NCBI RefSeq assembly: GCF_018128905.1
Contig: NZ_CP063808.1
Location: forward strand, 3,472,001-3,536,000
Direction: 5' to 3'
Source: Streptomyces sp. A2-16
GTDB taxonomy: Bacteria > Actinomycetota > Actinomycetes > Streptomycetales > Streptomycetaceae
Length of the DNA: 64,000 nucleotides
Below the pieces are notes generated by a model, which saw nothing but the letters and a program-made list of their open reading frames with translations, was not told the DNA's origin and ran no database searches. This document shows positions 53,522 through 61,908 of this stretch, piece by piece. The number at the start of each line of letters is the position of its first letter. The stretch's first letter is position 1. The position numbers and the translations under genes are program-made.

Positions 53522-56140
53522 ATGCACCGCAGGCACCTCACCCGCCTCAGAGGCCGGCTGGCGTTGCTGTTCGCCGCCCTGCTGGGTCTCGCCGGCCTGA
53601 CCGCGGCTCCCGCCCTGGCCGACGACCCCGCCGAGGCCCGCGGGCTCAAGGGCGAGTACTGGACCCAGTCCGCCCCCGGCGCTTTCGACTTCCACGAGCT
53701 GAAGGCGACCACCTTCGACCCGAACCTCGACTTCGACAACCTGGAGCCCAGGCTCGCCGCCGCGACCGGCCGCTCGGACGACGTCAGCGTCCGCTGGACC
53801 GGAAGGGTGGTACCGGAGAGCACCGGCCCCCACACCTTCTCGGTCATCGGCGACAACGGCTTCCGTCTGTGGATCGACGGGCAGCTCCTCATCGACCACT
53901 GGGTCGACGACTGGGACCGCGAACAGAGCGCGCAGCCGGTCGAGTTGACGGCCGGACAGGCCTACGACATCAAGGTCGAGTACTTCGAGCACTACGGCGG
54001 CTCCAACCTCCACCTGCGCTGGGTCCGGCCCGGCGGCACCAAGGAGGCCGTGCCCCGGTCGGCGTTCCGGCTCCCCGAGGGCTACGACTACGACGGCCCG
54101 CTCGCGACGACCGTCCTCGGCAGCGGACGCACCCTGAGGCTCGACTTCGCCCAGCCCCTCGCCGCACCCCCGGCCGGCCTCACCGGTCACCTCCAGGCGG
54201 TGATCGGCGGCGCCGGGTGGCCCCTGAAAGCGGTGAAACAGGACCCGAAGGACGCCCGCACCCTTCTCGTCACCCTCGCCGAACCCGTCGTGGGCAACAG
54301 GACCGGCACCGCACGCGGCACCGCCGACCTCCGCTACGACGGCGAAGGCGGGCTCGCCGGCGCGGACGGCAACGTTGTCAACGCCTTCTGGAGCAGCGGT
54401 CCCAACCGTTCGACCTACGAGCTGCGGACGAAGTGGGCCGACGAGGTCGGTCCGGGAAACGCCCACCCCGAGTACCCGCGCCCCCAGTTGACCCGCCAGG
54501 AGTGGCGCAACCTCAACGGCCGCTGGCAGTTCGCCGCCGCCGAGGCGGGCGAACAGCCGCCGGTGGGCAGGAACCTGGCCGAGCGCATCCTCGTGCCGTA
54601 TCCCGTGGAGTCCCAGCTCTCCGGCCTGGAACGGCACGAGGACCGCATGTGGTACCGCCGCACCTTCACCGTCCCGGCCGACTGGCACATCGGCTCCGGC
54701 ACCCGCCTCAGGCTCAATTTCGGCGCGGTCGACTGGCGGTCCGAGGTGTACGTCAACGGCACCAGGGTCGCCGAACACACCGGCGGCTACGACAAGTTCA
54801 GCGCCGACGTCACCGACGCGCTGAAGCCGGGGCGCACCCAGGAGCTGATCGTCGGCGTCCACGACCCCACCGACGCGGCCGGCGGCGAGAACCCACCTCT
54901 CGGCAAGCAGCGCCTGGACCCGAGCGGCATCTGGTACACCCCGTCCTCCGGCATCTGGCAGACCGTCTGGATGGAACCGGTCGCCCGCGACCATGTCGAC
55001 TCCCTCAAACTGACCCCCGACGTCTCCGCCGGCCGGCTGACGGTCGAGGCACTGGGCGTCCGTGACGGCGTACCGATCACGGCGACGGCGTACGACGGAG
55101 AGCGGAAGGTCGCCACGGCGCGCGGCCGGACGGGTGAGCCGCTGGCCCTGACCCTCGAGAACCCGCGCCTGTGGTCGCCCGACGACCCGTTCCTGTACGG
55201 CCTGAGGGTGAGCGTCGGCGCCGACCGCGTCGGCAGCTACTTCGGGATGCGCTCCATCGCCGTCGAGAACGTGAACGGCACCCCGCGCACGGTCCTCAAC
55301 GGCGAGCCCGTCTTCATGATGGCCACCCTCGACCAGGGCTTCTGGCCCGACGGCCTGCACACCGCGCCCACCGACGAGGCCCTCGCGTACGACCTCAGGG
55401 TGCACAAGCAGCTCGGCTTCAACGCGGTGCGCAAGCACATCAAGGTCGAGCCCGACCGCTGGTTCTACTGGGCCGACCGGCTGGGTCTGCTGGTGTGGCA
55501 GGACATGCCCGCCATGACGGCCGGGGTGAATCCGGGCCCCGCCGCCCGCACCGAGTACGAGCGTGAGATGAAGCAGATGATCGACCAGCACATCAGCAGT
55601 CCGTCGGTCGTCATGTGGGTGACGTTCAACGAGGGCTGGGGGCAGTACGACATCGGCCGGATCGCCGAACAGGCCAAGGCCTGGGACCCGACCCGCCTGG
55701 TCAACAACCAGTCGGGACTCAACCTAGGCGCCGACGGCGACGCCGGCGACATCATGGACGAGCACGGGTATCCCAGCCCCGCTCTGCCGCCTCGCCCGGA
55801 CGGGAGGCGCGCCCTGGTCAGCGGGGAGTACGGCGGTCTCGGCCTGGCGGTTCCCGGACACGCCTGGTCCGTCCAGCAGTCGTACGTCGACGTCGACCCG
55901 GCGACCTACACCGACGACTATCTGGCCAGGCTCGACGAGGTGCGGGCCCTGGTCTGCCGGGGGAGCAACGGCGCCGTCTACACGCAGATCTCGGACGTCG
56001 AGGGTGAGCTGAACGGGCTGCTCACCTACGACCGCAAGGTCCTCAAACCGGACGCCGAACGGGTGCGGGCCGCGCACCGGGCCCTGATCCGGGACGCGTC
56101 CCGGGCGACGCCGACCGGGTGCGCGCCGACCGGCGGTTGA
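53522..56140 (+). CDS. Secreted GH2 glycosidase with N-terminal PA14 domain
   Basis: The 872-residue enzyme has a Sec signal (LALLFAALLGLAGLTAAPALA), then a PA14 carbohydrate-binding domain (about 42-185: GLKGEYWTQSAPGAFDF, PHTFSVIGDNGFRLWIDGQLLIDHW, YFEHYGGSNLHLRW), an Ig-like linker, and the GH2 sugar-binding, Ig-like and TIM-barrel domains. The acid/base Glu is in VMWVTFNEGWGQYD and the nucleophile Glu in LVSGEYGG. It resembles beta-galactosidases/glucuronidases of family 2; the precise sugar is not readable. GGAGG precedes ATG 53522. A LacI-like operator stands directly upstream, implying induction by the substrate. Confidence 0.9.
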   Translation: MHRRHLTRLRGRLALLFAALLGLAGLTAAPALADDPAEARGLKGEYWTQSAPGAFDFHELKATTFDPNLDFDNLEPRLAAATGRSDDVSVRWTGRVVPESTGPHTFSVIGDNGFRLWIDGQLLIDHWVDDWDREQSAQPVELTAGQAYDIKVEYFEHYGGSNLHLRWVRPGGTKEAVPRSAFRLPEGYDYDGPLATTVLGSGRTLRLDFAQPLAAPPAGLTGHLQAVIGGAGWPLKAVKQDPKDARTLLVTLAEPVVGNRTGTARGTADLRYDGEGGLAGADGNVVNAFWSSGPNRSTYELRTKWADEVGPGNAHPEYPRPQLTRQEWRNLNGRWQFAAAEAGEQPPVGRNLAERILVPYPVESQLSGLERHEDRMWYRRTFTVPADWHIGSGTRLRLNFGAVDWRSEVYVNGTRVAEHTGGYDKFSADVTDALKPGRTQELIVGVHDPTDAAGGENPPLGKQRLDPSGIWYTPSSGIWQTVWMEPVARDHVDSLKLTPDVSAGRLTVEALGVRDGVPITATAYDGERKVATARGRTGEPLALTLENPRLWSPDDPFLYGLRVSVGADRVGSYFGMRSIAVENVNGTPRTVLNGEPVFMMATLDQGFWPDGLHTAPTDEALAYDLRVHKQLGFNAVRKHIKVEPDRWFYWADRLGLLVWQDMPAMTAGVNPGPAARTEYEREMKQMIDQHISSPSVVMWVTFNEGWGQYDIGRIAEQAKAWDPTRLVNNQSGLNLGADGDAGDIMDEHGYPSPALPPRPDGRRALVSGEYGGLGLAVPGHAWSVQQSYVDVDPATYTDDYLARLDEVRALVCRGSNGAVYTQISDVEGELNGLLTYDRKVLKPDAERVRAAHRALIRDASRATPTGCAPTGG

Positions 56141-56157
56141 TCACTTCCGCACCATGT

Positions 56158-56185
56158 GTCCCGCCCCTTTCACCGGGGGCGGGAC
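56158..56185 (+). terminator. Terminator of the GH2 gene
   Basis: GTCCCGCCCC (56158-56167) pairs with GGGGCGGGAC (56176-56185), a perfect 10-bp stem 18 bp after the stop and followed by TTAATCTGTT. Confidence 0.8.
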
Positions 56186-56285
56186 TTAATCTGTTGTTAA
56201 CTGTGCGTAGCTTGATCGTACTTGACCGTAATCGCCGGAGGGCGATTGACTGCTGGCCCACCCGTTGTCGACGCGAGGCAAGCCA

Positions 56286-57614
56286 TTGACTTCAGACCTG
56301 CTCGCCCCTCTCGACCTGGCGTTCTGGAACATGGAATCCGCCGAGCACCCGATGCACCTGGGAGCGCTAGGCGTCTTCGCGGCGCACTCGCCCACCGCGG
56401 GCGCCCACGCGGCCGACCTCCTCGCGGGCCGGGCCGCCGCCGTGCCGGGCCTCAGAATGCGGATCCGGGACGTGTGGCCGCTCGGCTTCCCGTACGCCTT
56501 CGGGGGAGCCGCCCGCGTCCCCGACCCCGACTTCGACCCGCTCCGGCACGTGCTGCTGCACGCCCCGACCGACGACTTCCACACCGGGGCCGGACGGCTC
56601 ATGCAGCGTCCGCTCGACCGCGAACGGCCGCCGTGGGAGGCGCATGTACTGCCGGGGGAGGACGGCATGTCCTTCGCCGTGCTCTTCAAGTTCCACCACG
56701 CCCTGGCCGACGGACTGCGGGCGCTGACGCTCGCCGCCGCCGTCCTGGACCCGATGGACCTGCCCGCACGCAGGCCGCGCCCCGAGGAACCGCCCAAGGG
56801 CCTGCTGCCGGACGTGCGCAAGCTGCCCGACCTCGTCCGGGGCGCCGTCTCCGATCTGGGCCGCGCGCTCGACATCGGCGCCTCCGTCGCCCTGTCCTCC
56901 CTGGGGGTGCGCTCCTCCGCCGCCCTCACCGCCGAGCCGAGCGGCACCCGCCGCACCGCCGGAGTCGTCGTCGACCTCGACGACGTGCACCGCGTCCGCA
57001 AGAGCCGCGGCGGCACCGTCAACGACGTCCTGATCGCGGTCGTCGCGGGCGCCCTGCGCCGCTGGCTGGACGAGCGCGGTGACGGCAGCGAGGGTGTGGC
57101 GCCCCGAGCCCTGATCCCGGTCTCCAAGCGCCGCCCGCGCACCGCGCAGCCGCAGGGCAACCGGCTCTCCGGGTACCTGATAAGGCTTCCGGTCGACGAC
57201 CCCGACCCGCTGGGCCGTCTCGACACGGTCCGCTCAGCCATGGACCGCAACAAGGACGCGGGCCCCAACCGGGGCGCGGGAGCGGTCGCGCTCCTCGCCG
57301 ACCACGTCCCGGCCCTCGGCCACCGTCTCGGTGGGCCCCTGGCCGGCCAGGGCGCCCGCCTCTGGTTCGACATCCTCGTCACCAGCGTGCCCCTGCCCGG
57401 CGTCGGCCTGAAGCTCGGCGGCAACCCGGTCACCGAGGTCTACCCCTTCGCCCCGCTGGCCCGCGGCCAGTCCCTCGCGGTCGCGATCTCGACCTACCGG
57501 GGACAGGTCCACTACGGCCTGGTCGCCGACGCGGAAGCGGTGCCTGACCTGGACCGGTTCGCCCGGGCGCTGTCCGAGGAGGTGAAGCACCTGCTGGCCG
57601 CCTGCGGTGCTTGA
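56286..57614 (+). CDS. Wax ester synthase/diacylglycerol acyltransferase (WS/DGAT) family protein
   Basis: This 442-residue acyltransferase transfers acyl-CoA to diacylglycerol or fatty alcohols for storage triacylglycerol. The active-site motif HHALADG (the HHxxxDG of the family) lies in FKFHHALADGLRALTL. LAPLDLAFWNMESAEHPMHLGAL at the N-terminus, GGTVNDVLIAVVAGALRRWL, QPQGNRLSGYLIRLPVDDPDP and VTSVPLPGVGLKLGGNPVTEVYPFAPLARGQSL are family blocks. TTG 56286 is favoured by GAGG upstream and by family N-termini; an earlier TTG at 56265 is possible. Length agrees with the known S. coelicolor enzyme. Confidence 0.9.
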   Translation: MTSDLLAPLDLAFWNMESAEHPMHLGALGVFAAHSPTAGAHAADLLAGRAAAVPGLRMRIRDVWPLGFPYAFGGAARVPDPDFDPLRHVLLHAPTDDFHTGAGRLMQRPLDRERPPWEAHVLPGEDGMSFAVLFKFHHALADGLRALTLAAAVLDPMDLPARRPRPEEPPKGLLPDVRKLPDLVRGAVSDLGRALDIGASVALSSLGVRSSAALTAEPSGTRRTAGVVVDLDDVHRVRKSRGGTVNDVLIAVVAGALRRWLDERGDGSEGVAPRALIPVSKRRPRTAQPQGNRLSGYLIRLPVDDPDPLGRLDTVRSAMDRNKDAGPNRGAGAVALLADHVPALGHRLGGPLAGQGARLWFDILVTSVPLPGVGLKLGGNPVTEVYPFAPLARGQSLAVAISTYRGQVHYGLVADAEAVPDLDRFARALSEEVKHLLAACGA

Positions 57615-57650
57615 TCGTTTCCGGATTGCGGGCCCGGCCCCGCGCTGAAG

Positions 57651-57680
57651 TAAAATTCCGCGTCCGACAAGCGGACGCGG
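57651..57680 (+). promoter_or_regulatory. -10-like TAAAAT and 9-bp hairpin in the SDR leader
   Basis: TAAAAT (57651-57656) is a good -10. It is directly followed by a perfect hairpin CCGCGTCCG (57658-57666), ACAAG, CGGACGCGG (57672-57680). If transcription starts just after the -10, the mRNA would begin with this stem, which could protect it or act as the WS/DGAT terminator. Confidence 0.45.
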
Positions 57681-57719
57681 CCCCAGCGCCGCACGGGTGA
57701 CCAGGGAAACGGCAGCGCG

Positions 57720-59240
57720 ATGACGGTGACAGAGGACGGCTCGGCGACGACCACGGACGAGGTCGTGCGCGAGCCCGGTGACGAGGTCGCGTACGGCCCC
57801 GGCATCGACCCGGAGCGGCTGGCCGTCTGCCTCAGCGTGCTCGACGAGCTCGACAAGCTGGAGGTCGACCACCCCGACGCGATCGCCGTGCGCCGGGCCA
57901 CCGCCGGGGTCTACCGCACGGTGAAGCAGCGCCGGCGGCAGGAGCGCCGGGCCGCCAAGACCGCCCACGACAAGGCGGTCACGGAGGCCACGGCCACCGG
58001 CTCCGCCCAGCGCATCGACGACGAGACCGAGGGCATCCTGCCGTCGTCGATCACCGAGGAGGGCCGGGTCGCGGGGATACTCCAGCGCCCGCGCTCCTGC
58101 TACACCTGCAAGACCCGGTACGTCGAGGTCGACTACTTCTACCACCAGCTCTGTCCGGACTGCGCCCGCCTGAACCGCGGCAAGCGCGACGCCCGCGCCG
58201 ACCTCACCGGCAAGCGCGCCCTGCTCACCGGCGGCCGCGCCAAGATCGGCATGTACATCGCGCTGCGGCTGCTGCGCGACGGCGCGCACACCACCATCAC
58301 CACGCGTTTCCCGAAGGACGCCATCCGCCGCTTCAAGGCCATGGACGACTCCGGGGACTGGCTGCACCGCCTGGAGGTCGTCGGCATCGACCTGCGCGAC
58401 CCGGCGCAGGCCGTGGCCCTCGCCGAGCAGGTCGCCGAGGCGGGCCCGCTCGACATCCTGGTCAACAACGCGACCCAGACCGTGCGCAGGCTGCCCTCCG
58501 CCTACGCCGCCCTGGTCGACGGCGAGAGCGCCCCGCTGCCCGCGGGTGAACTGCCCGCCCACCACGTCATCGGCGCGTTCGGCTCCGGCGCGGTCGACGG
58601 ACTCGCCTCGCTGCCCGCCGGGATCTCCGGCATGGACGCCCAGCAGGTCGCCGACCTGGCCCTGGTCGCGGGCAACGCCAGCGTGGCCCGGCACCTCGAC
58701 GGCACCGCCATCGACGCGGGCGGCCTCGTCCCCGACGTCGTCGACAGCAACACCTGGGTCCAGACCATCGACCAGATCTCCCCGGTGGAGCTCCTGGAGA
58801 CCCAGCTCTGCAACTACACGTCACCGTTCATCCTGATCAGCGCGCTGCGCCCGGCCATGGCCGACGCCGCGAAGAAGGCGGGCAGCGGACGGGCCTACGT
58901 CGTGAACGTCTCCGCGATGGAAGGCGTCTTCGGCCGCGGCTACAAGGGTGCGGGCCACCCCAACACCAACGCGGCCAAGGCCGCGATGAACATGGTCACC
59001 CGCACCAGCGCCCAGGAGATGTTCCAGACCGACGGCATCCTCATGACCTCGGTCGACACCGGCTGGATCACGGACGAGCGCCCCCACTTCGACAAGCTCC
59101 GCCTCGCCGAGGAGGGCTTCCACGCCCCCCTCGACCTGGTCGACGGTGCGGCCCGCGTCTACGACCCGATCGTGCGCGGCGAGGACGGCGAGGACGTGTA
59201 CGGGGTGTTCCTGAAGGACTACGTGCCCGGGAAGTGGTGA
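57720..59240 (+). CDS. Atypical SDR oxidoreductase with N-terminal four-cysteine zinc-binding segment
   Basis: The 506-residue protein has an N-terminal helical region rich in Arg and Ala (KQRRRQERRAAKTAHDKAV), then a four-Cys zinc-knuckle-like segment CYTCKTRYVEVDYFYHQLCPDC (about 122-143). A Rossmann domain from about 165 carries LTGKRALLTGGRAKIGMYIALRLL and LDILVNNATQT. The SDR catalytic Tyr-x3-Lys becomes THR-x3-Lys in HPNTNAAKAAMNM, so the active-site Tyr is absent though the Ser (VNVSAMEG) and Lys remain. It is longer than the usual 250-residue SDR. The role is unknown; ATG 57720 is the start. Confidence 0.82.
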   Translation: MTVTEDGSATTTDEVVREPGDEVAYGPGIDPERLAVCLSVLDELDKLEVDHPDAIAVRRATAGVYRTVKQRRRQERRAAKTAHDKAVTEATATGSAQRIDDETEGILPSSITEEGRVAGILQRPRSCYTCKTRYVEVDYFYHQLCPDCARLNRGKRDARADLTGKRALLTGGRAKIGMYIALRLLRDGAHTTITTRFPKDAIRRFKAMDDSGDWLHRLEVVGIDLRDPAQAVALAEQVAEAGPLDILVNNATQTVRRLPSAYAALVDGESAPLPAGELPAHHVIGAFGSGAVDGLASLPAGISGMDAQQVADLALVAGNASVARHLDGTAIDAGGLVPDVVDSNTWVQTIDQISPVELLETQLCNYTSPFILISALRPAMADAAKKAGSGRAYVVNVSAMEGVFGRGYKGAGHPNTNAAKAAMNMVTRTSAQEMFQTDGILMTSVDTGWITDERPHFDKLRLAEEGFHAPLDLVDGAARVYDPIVRGEDGEDVYGVFLKDYVPGKW

Positions 59241-59315
59241 GCGGGCGCCCGCCGCGTGTGGCCAGGCCCCCGGAGGGAACCCGGGGACCGGGCAACGGTG
59301 CACCGGGAGGTCCTC

Positions 59316-59537
59316 ATGAGCGAGCCGCACGGTATCGACCCACGCGCGCGCAGCGATCCGCGCAACGTCTACCCGAGCGACCAGGAGTTCTACGCGGCTG
59401 ACCGCCCCCACGACGCGGTTCTGCCCGAGGACCGGCCCCGCGGCGGCGACACGTCACAGCGCGGCAGGCTCTTCACGGTGGTCCTGATCGCGTTCATCGC
59501 CCTGGTGGTCATCGTGTGGTTCCTGGCGTTTCCGTGA
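59316..59537 (+). CDS. Small membrane-anchored protein, 73 aa
   Basis: A strong ribosome site GGGAGG precedes ATG 59316. The first 50 residues are polar and acidic (PRNVYPSDQEFYAADRPHDAV) and the C-terminus is a single transmembrane helix LFTVVLIAFIALVVIVWFLAF. A tail-anchored topology with a cytosolic domain is likely. It lies 75 bp after the SDR gene on the same strand. The family is unrecognised, but the reading frame is convincing. Confidence 0.75.
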   Translation: MSEPHGIDPRARSDPRNVYPSDQEFYAADRPHDAVLPEDRPRGGDTSQRGRLFTVVLIAFIALVVIVWFLAFP

Positions 59538-59547
59538 CGGGGAGCCG

Positions 59548-60339
59548 TCACGGCCGCGGCGGCGTGAACGAACGAAGGCGCTCGTGGACGGCGTACGCCT
59601 CGGTCTGCGCAGCCCGCACCCGCGTGCCCCCGTCCACCAGGAGGTCCGCCCCCGTGATCCACCCGGCCGCGTCGGACGCGAGCCACACCACGGCCCGCGC
59701 GATGTCCTCGGGCTCGCCGATCCGGCCCAGCGGCAGCTCGACGGGACCCTTCTCCCACACGAACCGGGCCATCTCCGTCCGTACGAGGCCGGGCGAGACG
59801 GAGTTGACCCGCACCCGCGGCGCCAGCTCGCCCGCCAGCTGCTGTGTGAGATGCAGCAGGGCCGCCTTGCTGGTGCCGTAAGCGCCGACGTTCGGGCCCA
59901 CGTGCCCGGCGCCCTCCGTGCAGATGTTGACCACCGACCCGCCGTGCTCGCGCATCCAGCCGTGCCACGCCGCCTGCACCAGGCGCAGCGGCGCCTCGAC
60001 GTTGACGGTGAAGGCCTCGCGCCAGACCTGAGGATCCGCGTCCATGAGCGGGCCGTAGGGCTGGTTCGTCGCCGCGTTGTTGACCACGATGTCGAGCCGG
60101 CCGAACTCGCTCAGGGCGAGGTCCACCAGGGCGCGGGGATGGGCGGGGTCGGCGACGCTGCCCGCGAGTCCGATGCCGCCGAGTTCGGCCGCGGTCCGCC
60201 GGACGTCCTCCCGGTTCCGGGCCGTGACGCACAACAGGGCCCCCGCCTCGGCCAGTTGCCGGGCGACCTCGCGCCCGATCCCGCGCGTGCCGCCGGTCAC
60301 CAGAGCGGCCCTGCCGTGCAGTCCGTAGGACGACGTCAT
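59548..60339 (-). CDS. SDR family oxidoreductase (FabG-like)
   Basis: This 263-residue classical SDR has the cofactor motif GGTRGIG at residues 16-22, NNAATN, and catalytic YGTSK. The position of the usual catalytic Ser, 13 residues before the Tyr, is Thr (NICTEGAG). The C-terminal VNSVSPGLVRTEM and ITGADLLVDGGTRV are standard for 3-oxoacyl- or sugar/steroid-type reductases. It converges with the small membrane protein. The extra C-terminal tail (HERLRSFTPPRP) is not conserved in the family. The substrate is unknown. Confidence 0.9.
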   Translation of the reverse strand: MTSSYGLHGRAALVTGGTRGIGREVARQLAEAGALLCVTARNREDVRRTAAELGGIGLAGSVADPAHPRALVDLALSEFGRLDIVVNNAATNQPYGPLMDADPQVWREAFTVNVEAPLRLVQAAWHGWMREHGGSVVNICTEGAGHVGPNVGAYGTSKAALLHLTQQLAGELAPRVRVNSVSPGLVRTEMARFVWEKGPVELPLGRIGEPEDIARAVVWLASDAAGWITGADLLVDGGTRVRAAQTEAYAVHERLRSFTPPRP

Positions 60340-60364
60340 CGCCGTACCGTCTCATGACGGAGCG

Positions 60365-60715
60365 TCAGTCGACAGACTCCAGACGGGAGTTGCGTGCCGC
60401 GACCAGCTCCAGCACGGCACGCCAGTCCTCCAGGACGCCGGCGTCGAACCGGGATGTCAGGCTCTCCTCGCCGGCCAGGCGCAGCAGGTCGTCGTCGGTG
60501 GCGGGGCCGTGGTGGCCCACCAGCCGGTGGACCCGTTCGCCGAGCAGGGAGCGGAAGACCTCGGCGGACTGGCCGGTCCCCAGCAACAGGCCCGCCACCT
60601 GGAGTTCCTTGTCGGCGGGCCGGCTGCGGCGCAGCAGTGCGGCGGTCCGCAGGGCGTGTTCGCTGCCGCAGGCGTGCAGCAGATCCATCAGCTCGTCGAC
60701 ACTGCGCAGTTCCAT
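60365..60715 (-). CDS. Degenerate HD-domain-like protein, 116 aa
   Basis: It reads VDELMDLLHACGSEHALRTAALLRRSRPADKELQVAGLLLGTG, with the spacing of PhnZ/HD-domain proteins (first His in EHALRTA). The HD pair expected in AALLHDIG is LG here, and the later metal residues are largely lost, though LVGHHG resembles a remnant. GGAGG precedes ATG 60715. It is probably a non-catalytic relative that binds a ligand or protein. It lies 26 bp downstream-facing of the SDR start in the same direction, so they may share a transcript. Confidence 0.6.
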   Translation of the reverse strand: MELRSVDELMDLLHACGSEHALRTAALLRRSRPADKELQVAGLLLGTGQSAEVFRSLLGERVHRLVGHHGPATDDDLLRLAGEESLTSRFDAGVLEDWRAVLELVAARNSRLESVD

Positions 60716-61182
60716 ACGTCAGACCTCCGGCCGGGCCGTCCGTTGCCGTGGGTCAGCAGATCATGGGTGCCTTGCGATTCGGCCAACGGGACTTGAACTG
60801 CGCGACCTCGACGACTCAGAGGGCCGGGCGAGCCGTAGACCGAACGGGTGACTTCAAAAAGGCCCATCAAGTGACAAATCAGGCGGAAATCGGCGGCTGA
60901 CGACAAGGTGAATTGCAATGGTTACACCTTGTTTTCAGCCCCTATCGAGCGGACCCCCGCTCATCTGGTTAATCTGTAGCCGACGGACGGCAGTAAGGGG
61001 TCCCACCCACACCCACAGTCCGTCCCGGGACAAGCCGGTCACCACGGCCTGCTCTCACACGAGTTGCACGGCGCCACCGCGTCCGAACCGATCTCGACCC
61101 AGACCCGAGCGGACGTCCAGGCACCGGCCGTAGGTTGGACAGGCACGTCCCGAGGGTGAGCCCGACACATAAGGAGTGCGCG
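60716..61182. other. 467-bp divergent intergenic region with an AT-rich inverted repeat
   Basis: No full gene is supported. An AT-rich island near 60850-60980 holds ACAAGGTG (60903-60910) and CACCTTGT (60925-60932), a perfect 8-bp inverted repeat with a 14-bp spacer, followed by TTTTC. It is either an operator between the divergent HD-like and 57-residue genes or a hairpin. Confidence 0.55.
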
Positions 61183-61356
61183 GTGACACCGGAGAAGACG
61201 AATCGCGAACAACGCCCCAAGGAACGCCCGGAGCGTGCGGGCCGACGGCCCGGAGACATCGGCAGTCTCGACGTGTGGGCGCGCTCCGCCCCCATCCGTC
61301 TCGCGGGCTACGAGGACGACCTCGCCGAGCCCCACATCCTGCCCAGCGTGGACTGA
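61183..61356 (+). CDS. 57-residue peptide gene, precursor-like layout
   Basis: AAGGAG lies 6 nt before GTG 61183, an ideal ribosome site. The peptide has a very charged first half (MTPEKTNREQRPKERPERAG) and then a less polar second half with LDVWARSAPIRLAGYEDD and EPHILPSVD at the end. The strong start and sharp change in composition resemble a leader-core organisation or a disordered adaptor with a C-terminal docking motif. The only adjacent enzyme is a GNAT acetyltransferase 51 bp downstream. I do not recognise a family; it is a good candidate for a conserved small Streptomyces protein. Confidence 0.7.
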   Translation: MTPEKTNREQRPKERPERAGRRPGDIGSLDVWARSAPIRLAGYEDDLAEPHILPSVD

Positions 61357-61407
61357 CCGCAGGACCTTCGCGATCGCCGACGGCATGGGCGTGCGAGACT
61401 CACGCCC

Positions 61408-61890
61408 ATGCTGATCAGAGAAGCCGTGGCCGACGACTGGCCACGGATCTGGCCGTTCTGGCACCGGATCGTGGCCGCGGGCGAGACCTACGCCTGGGAC
61501 CCCGACACCTCCGAAGAAGCCGCCCGCGCCCTGTGGATGAACCCGGCCAAGCGCGTCCATGTCGTCGAGGACGAGACCGGCGCGATCGTCGCCTCGGCCT
61601 ACGTCACCCCCAACTACGGCGGCCCCGCCGCCCGGATCGCCAACGCCGGTTTCATGGTCGACCCCGACCGGGGCGGCCGCGGCTACGGCCGTGCCCTCGC
61701 CGAGCACATCCTGGCCGCCGCCGCGGCGGACGGCTACCGGGGCATGGTGTTCAACGCCGTCGTCGAGACCAACCCGGCCGTGAAGCTGTGGACCTCGCTC
61801 GGCTTCACGATCCTCGGCACCGTGCCGGAGGCCTTCGAACACCCCCGGCACGGACGGGTCGGGCTGCACATCATGTACAAGGCCCTGTAG
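61408..61890 (+). CDS. GNAT-family N-acetyltransferase (160 aa)
   Basis: A single GNAT domain: MLIREAVADDWPRIWPFWHRIVAAGETYAWDPDTS at the start (with an insertion typical of the YhhY/PhnO-like branch), ANAGFMVDPDRGGRGYGRALAEHILAAAAADGYRGMVFNAVVETNPAVKLWTSLGFTILG with the acetyl-CoA loop GGRGYG, and EAFEHPRHGRVGLHIMYKAL. FxxxVVETNPAVxLWxxLGF is a strong match to uncharacterised actinobacterial GNATs. It starts at ATG 61408, 51 bp after the small peptide gene, and may share its transcript. Its substrate is unknown. Confidence 0.87.
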   Translation: MLIREAVADDWPRIWPFWHRIVAAGETYAWDPDTSEEAARALWMNPAKRVHVVEDETGAIVASAYVTPNYGGPAARIANAGFMVDPDRGGRGYGRALAEHILAAAAADGYRGMVFNAVVETNPAVKLWTSLGFTILGTVPEAFEHPRHGRVGLHIMYKAL

Positions 61891-61908
61891 CCCCGTAGGT
61901 CCCGGTGT

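Noticed and set aside
53444..55591. Minus-strand open frame of 715 codons
   Set aside because: It is antisense to the GH2 gene and has no recognisable motif.
60760..60830. tRNA-like 3' half on the minus strand (GAGGTCGCGCAGTTCAAGTC)
   Set aside because: The T-loop-like TTCAAGT is present but the flanking bases do not form a T-stem, and no anticodon arm, D-arm or acceptor pairing could be found.
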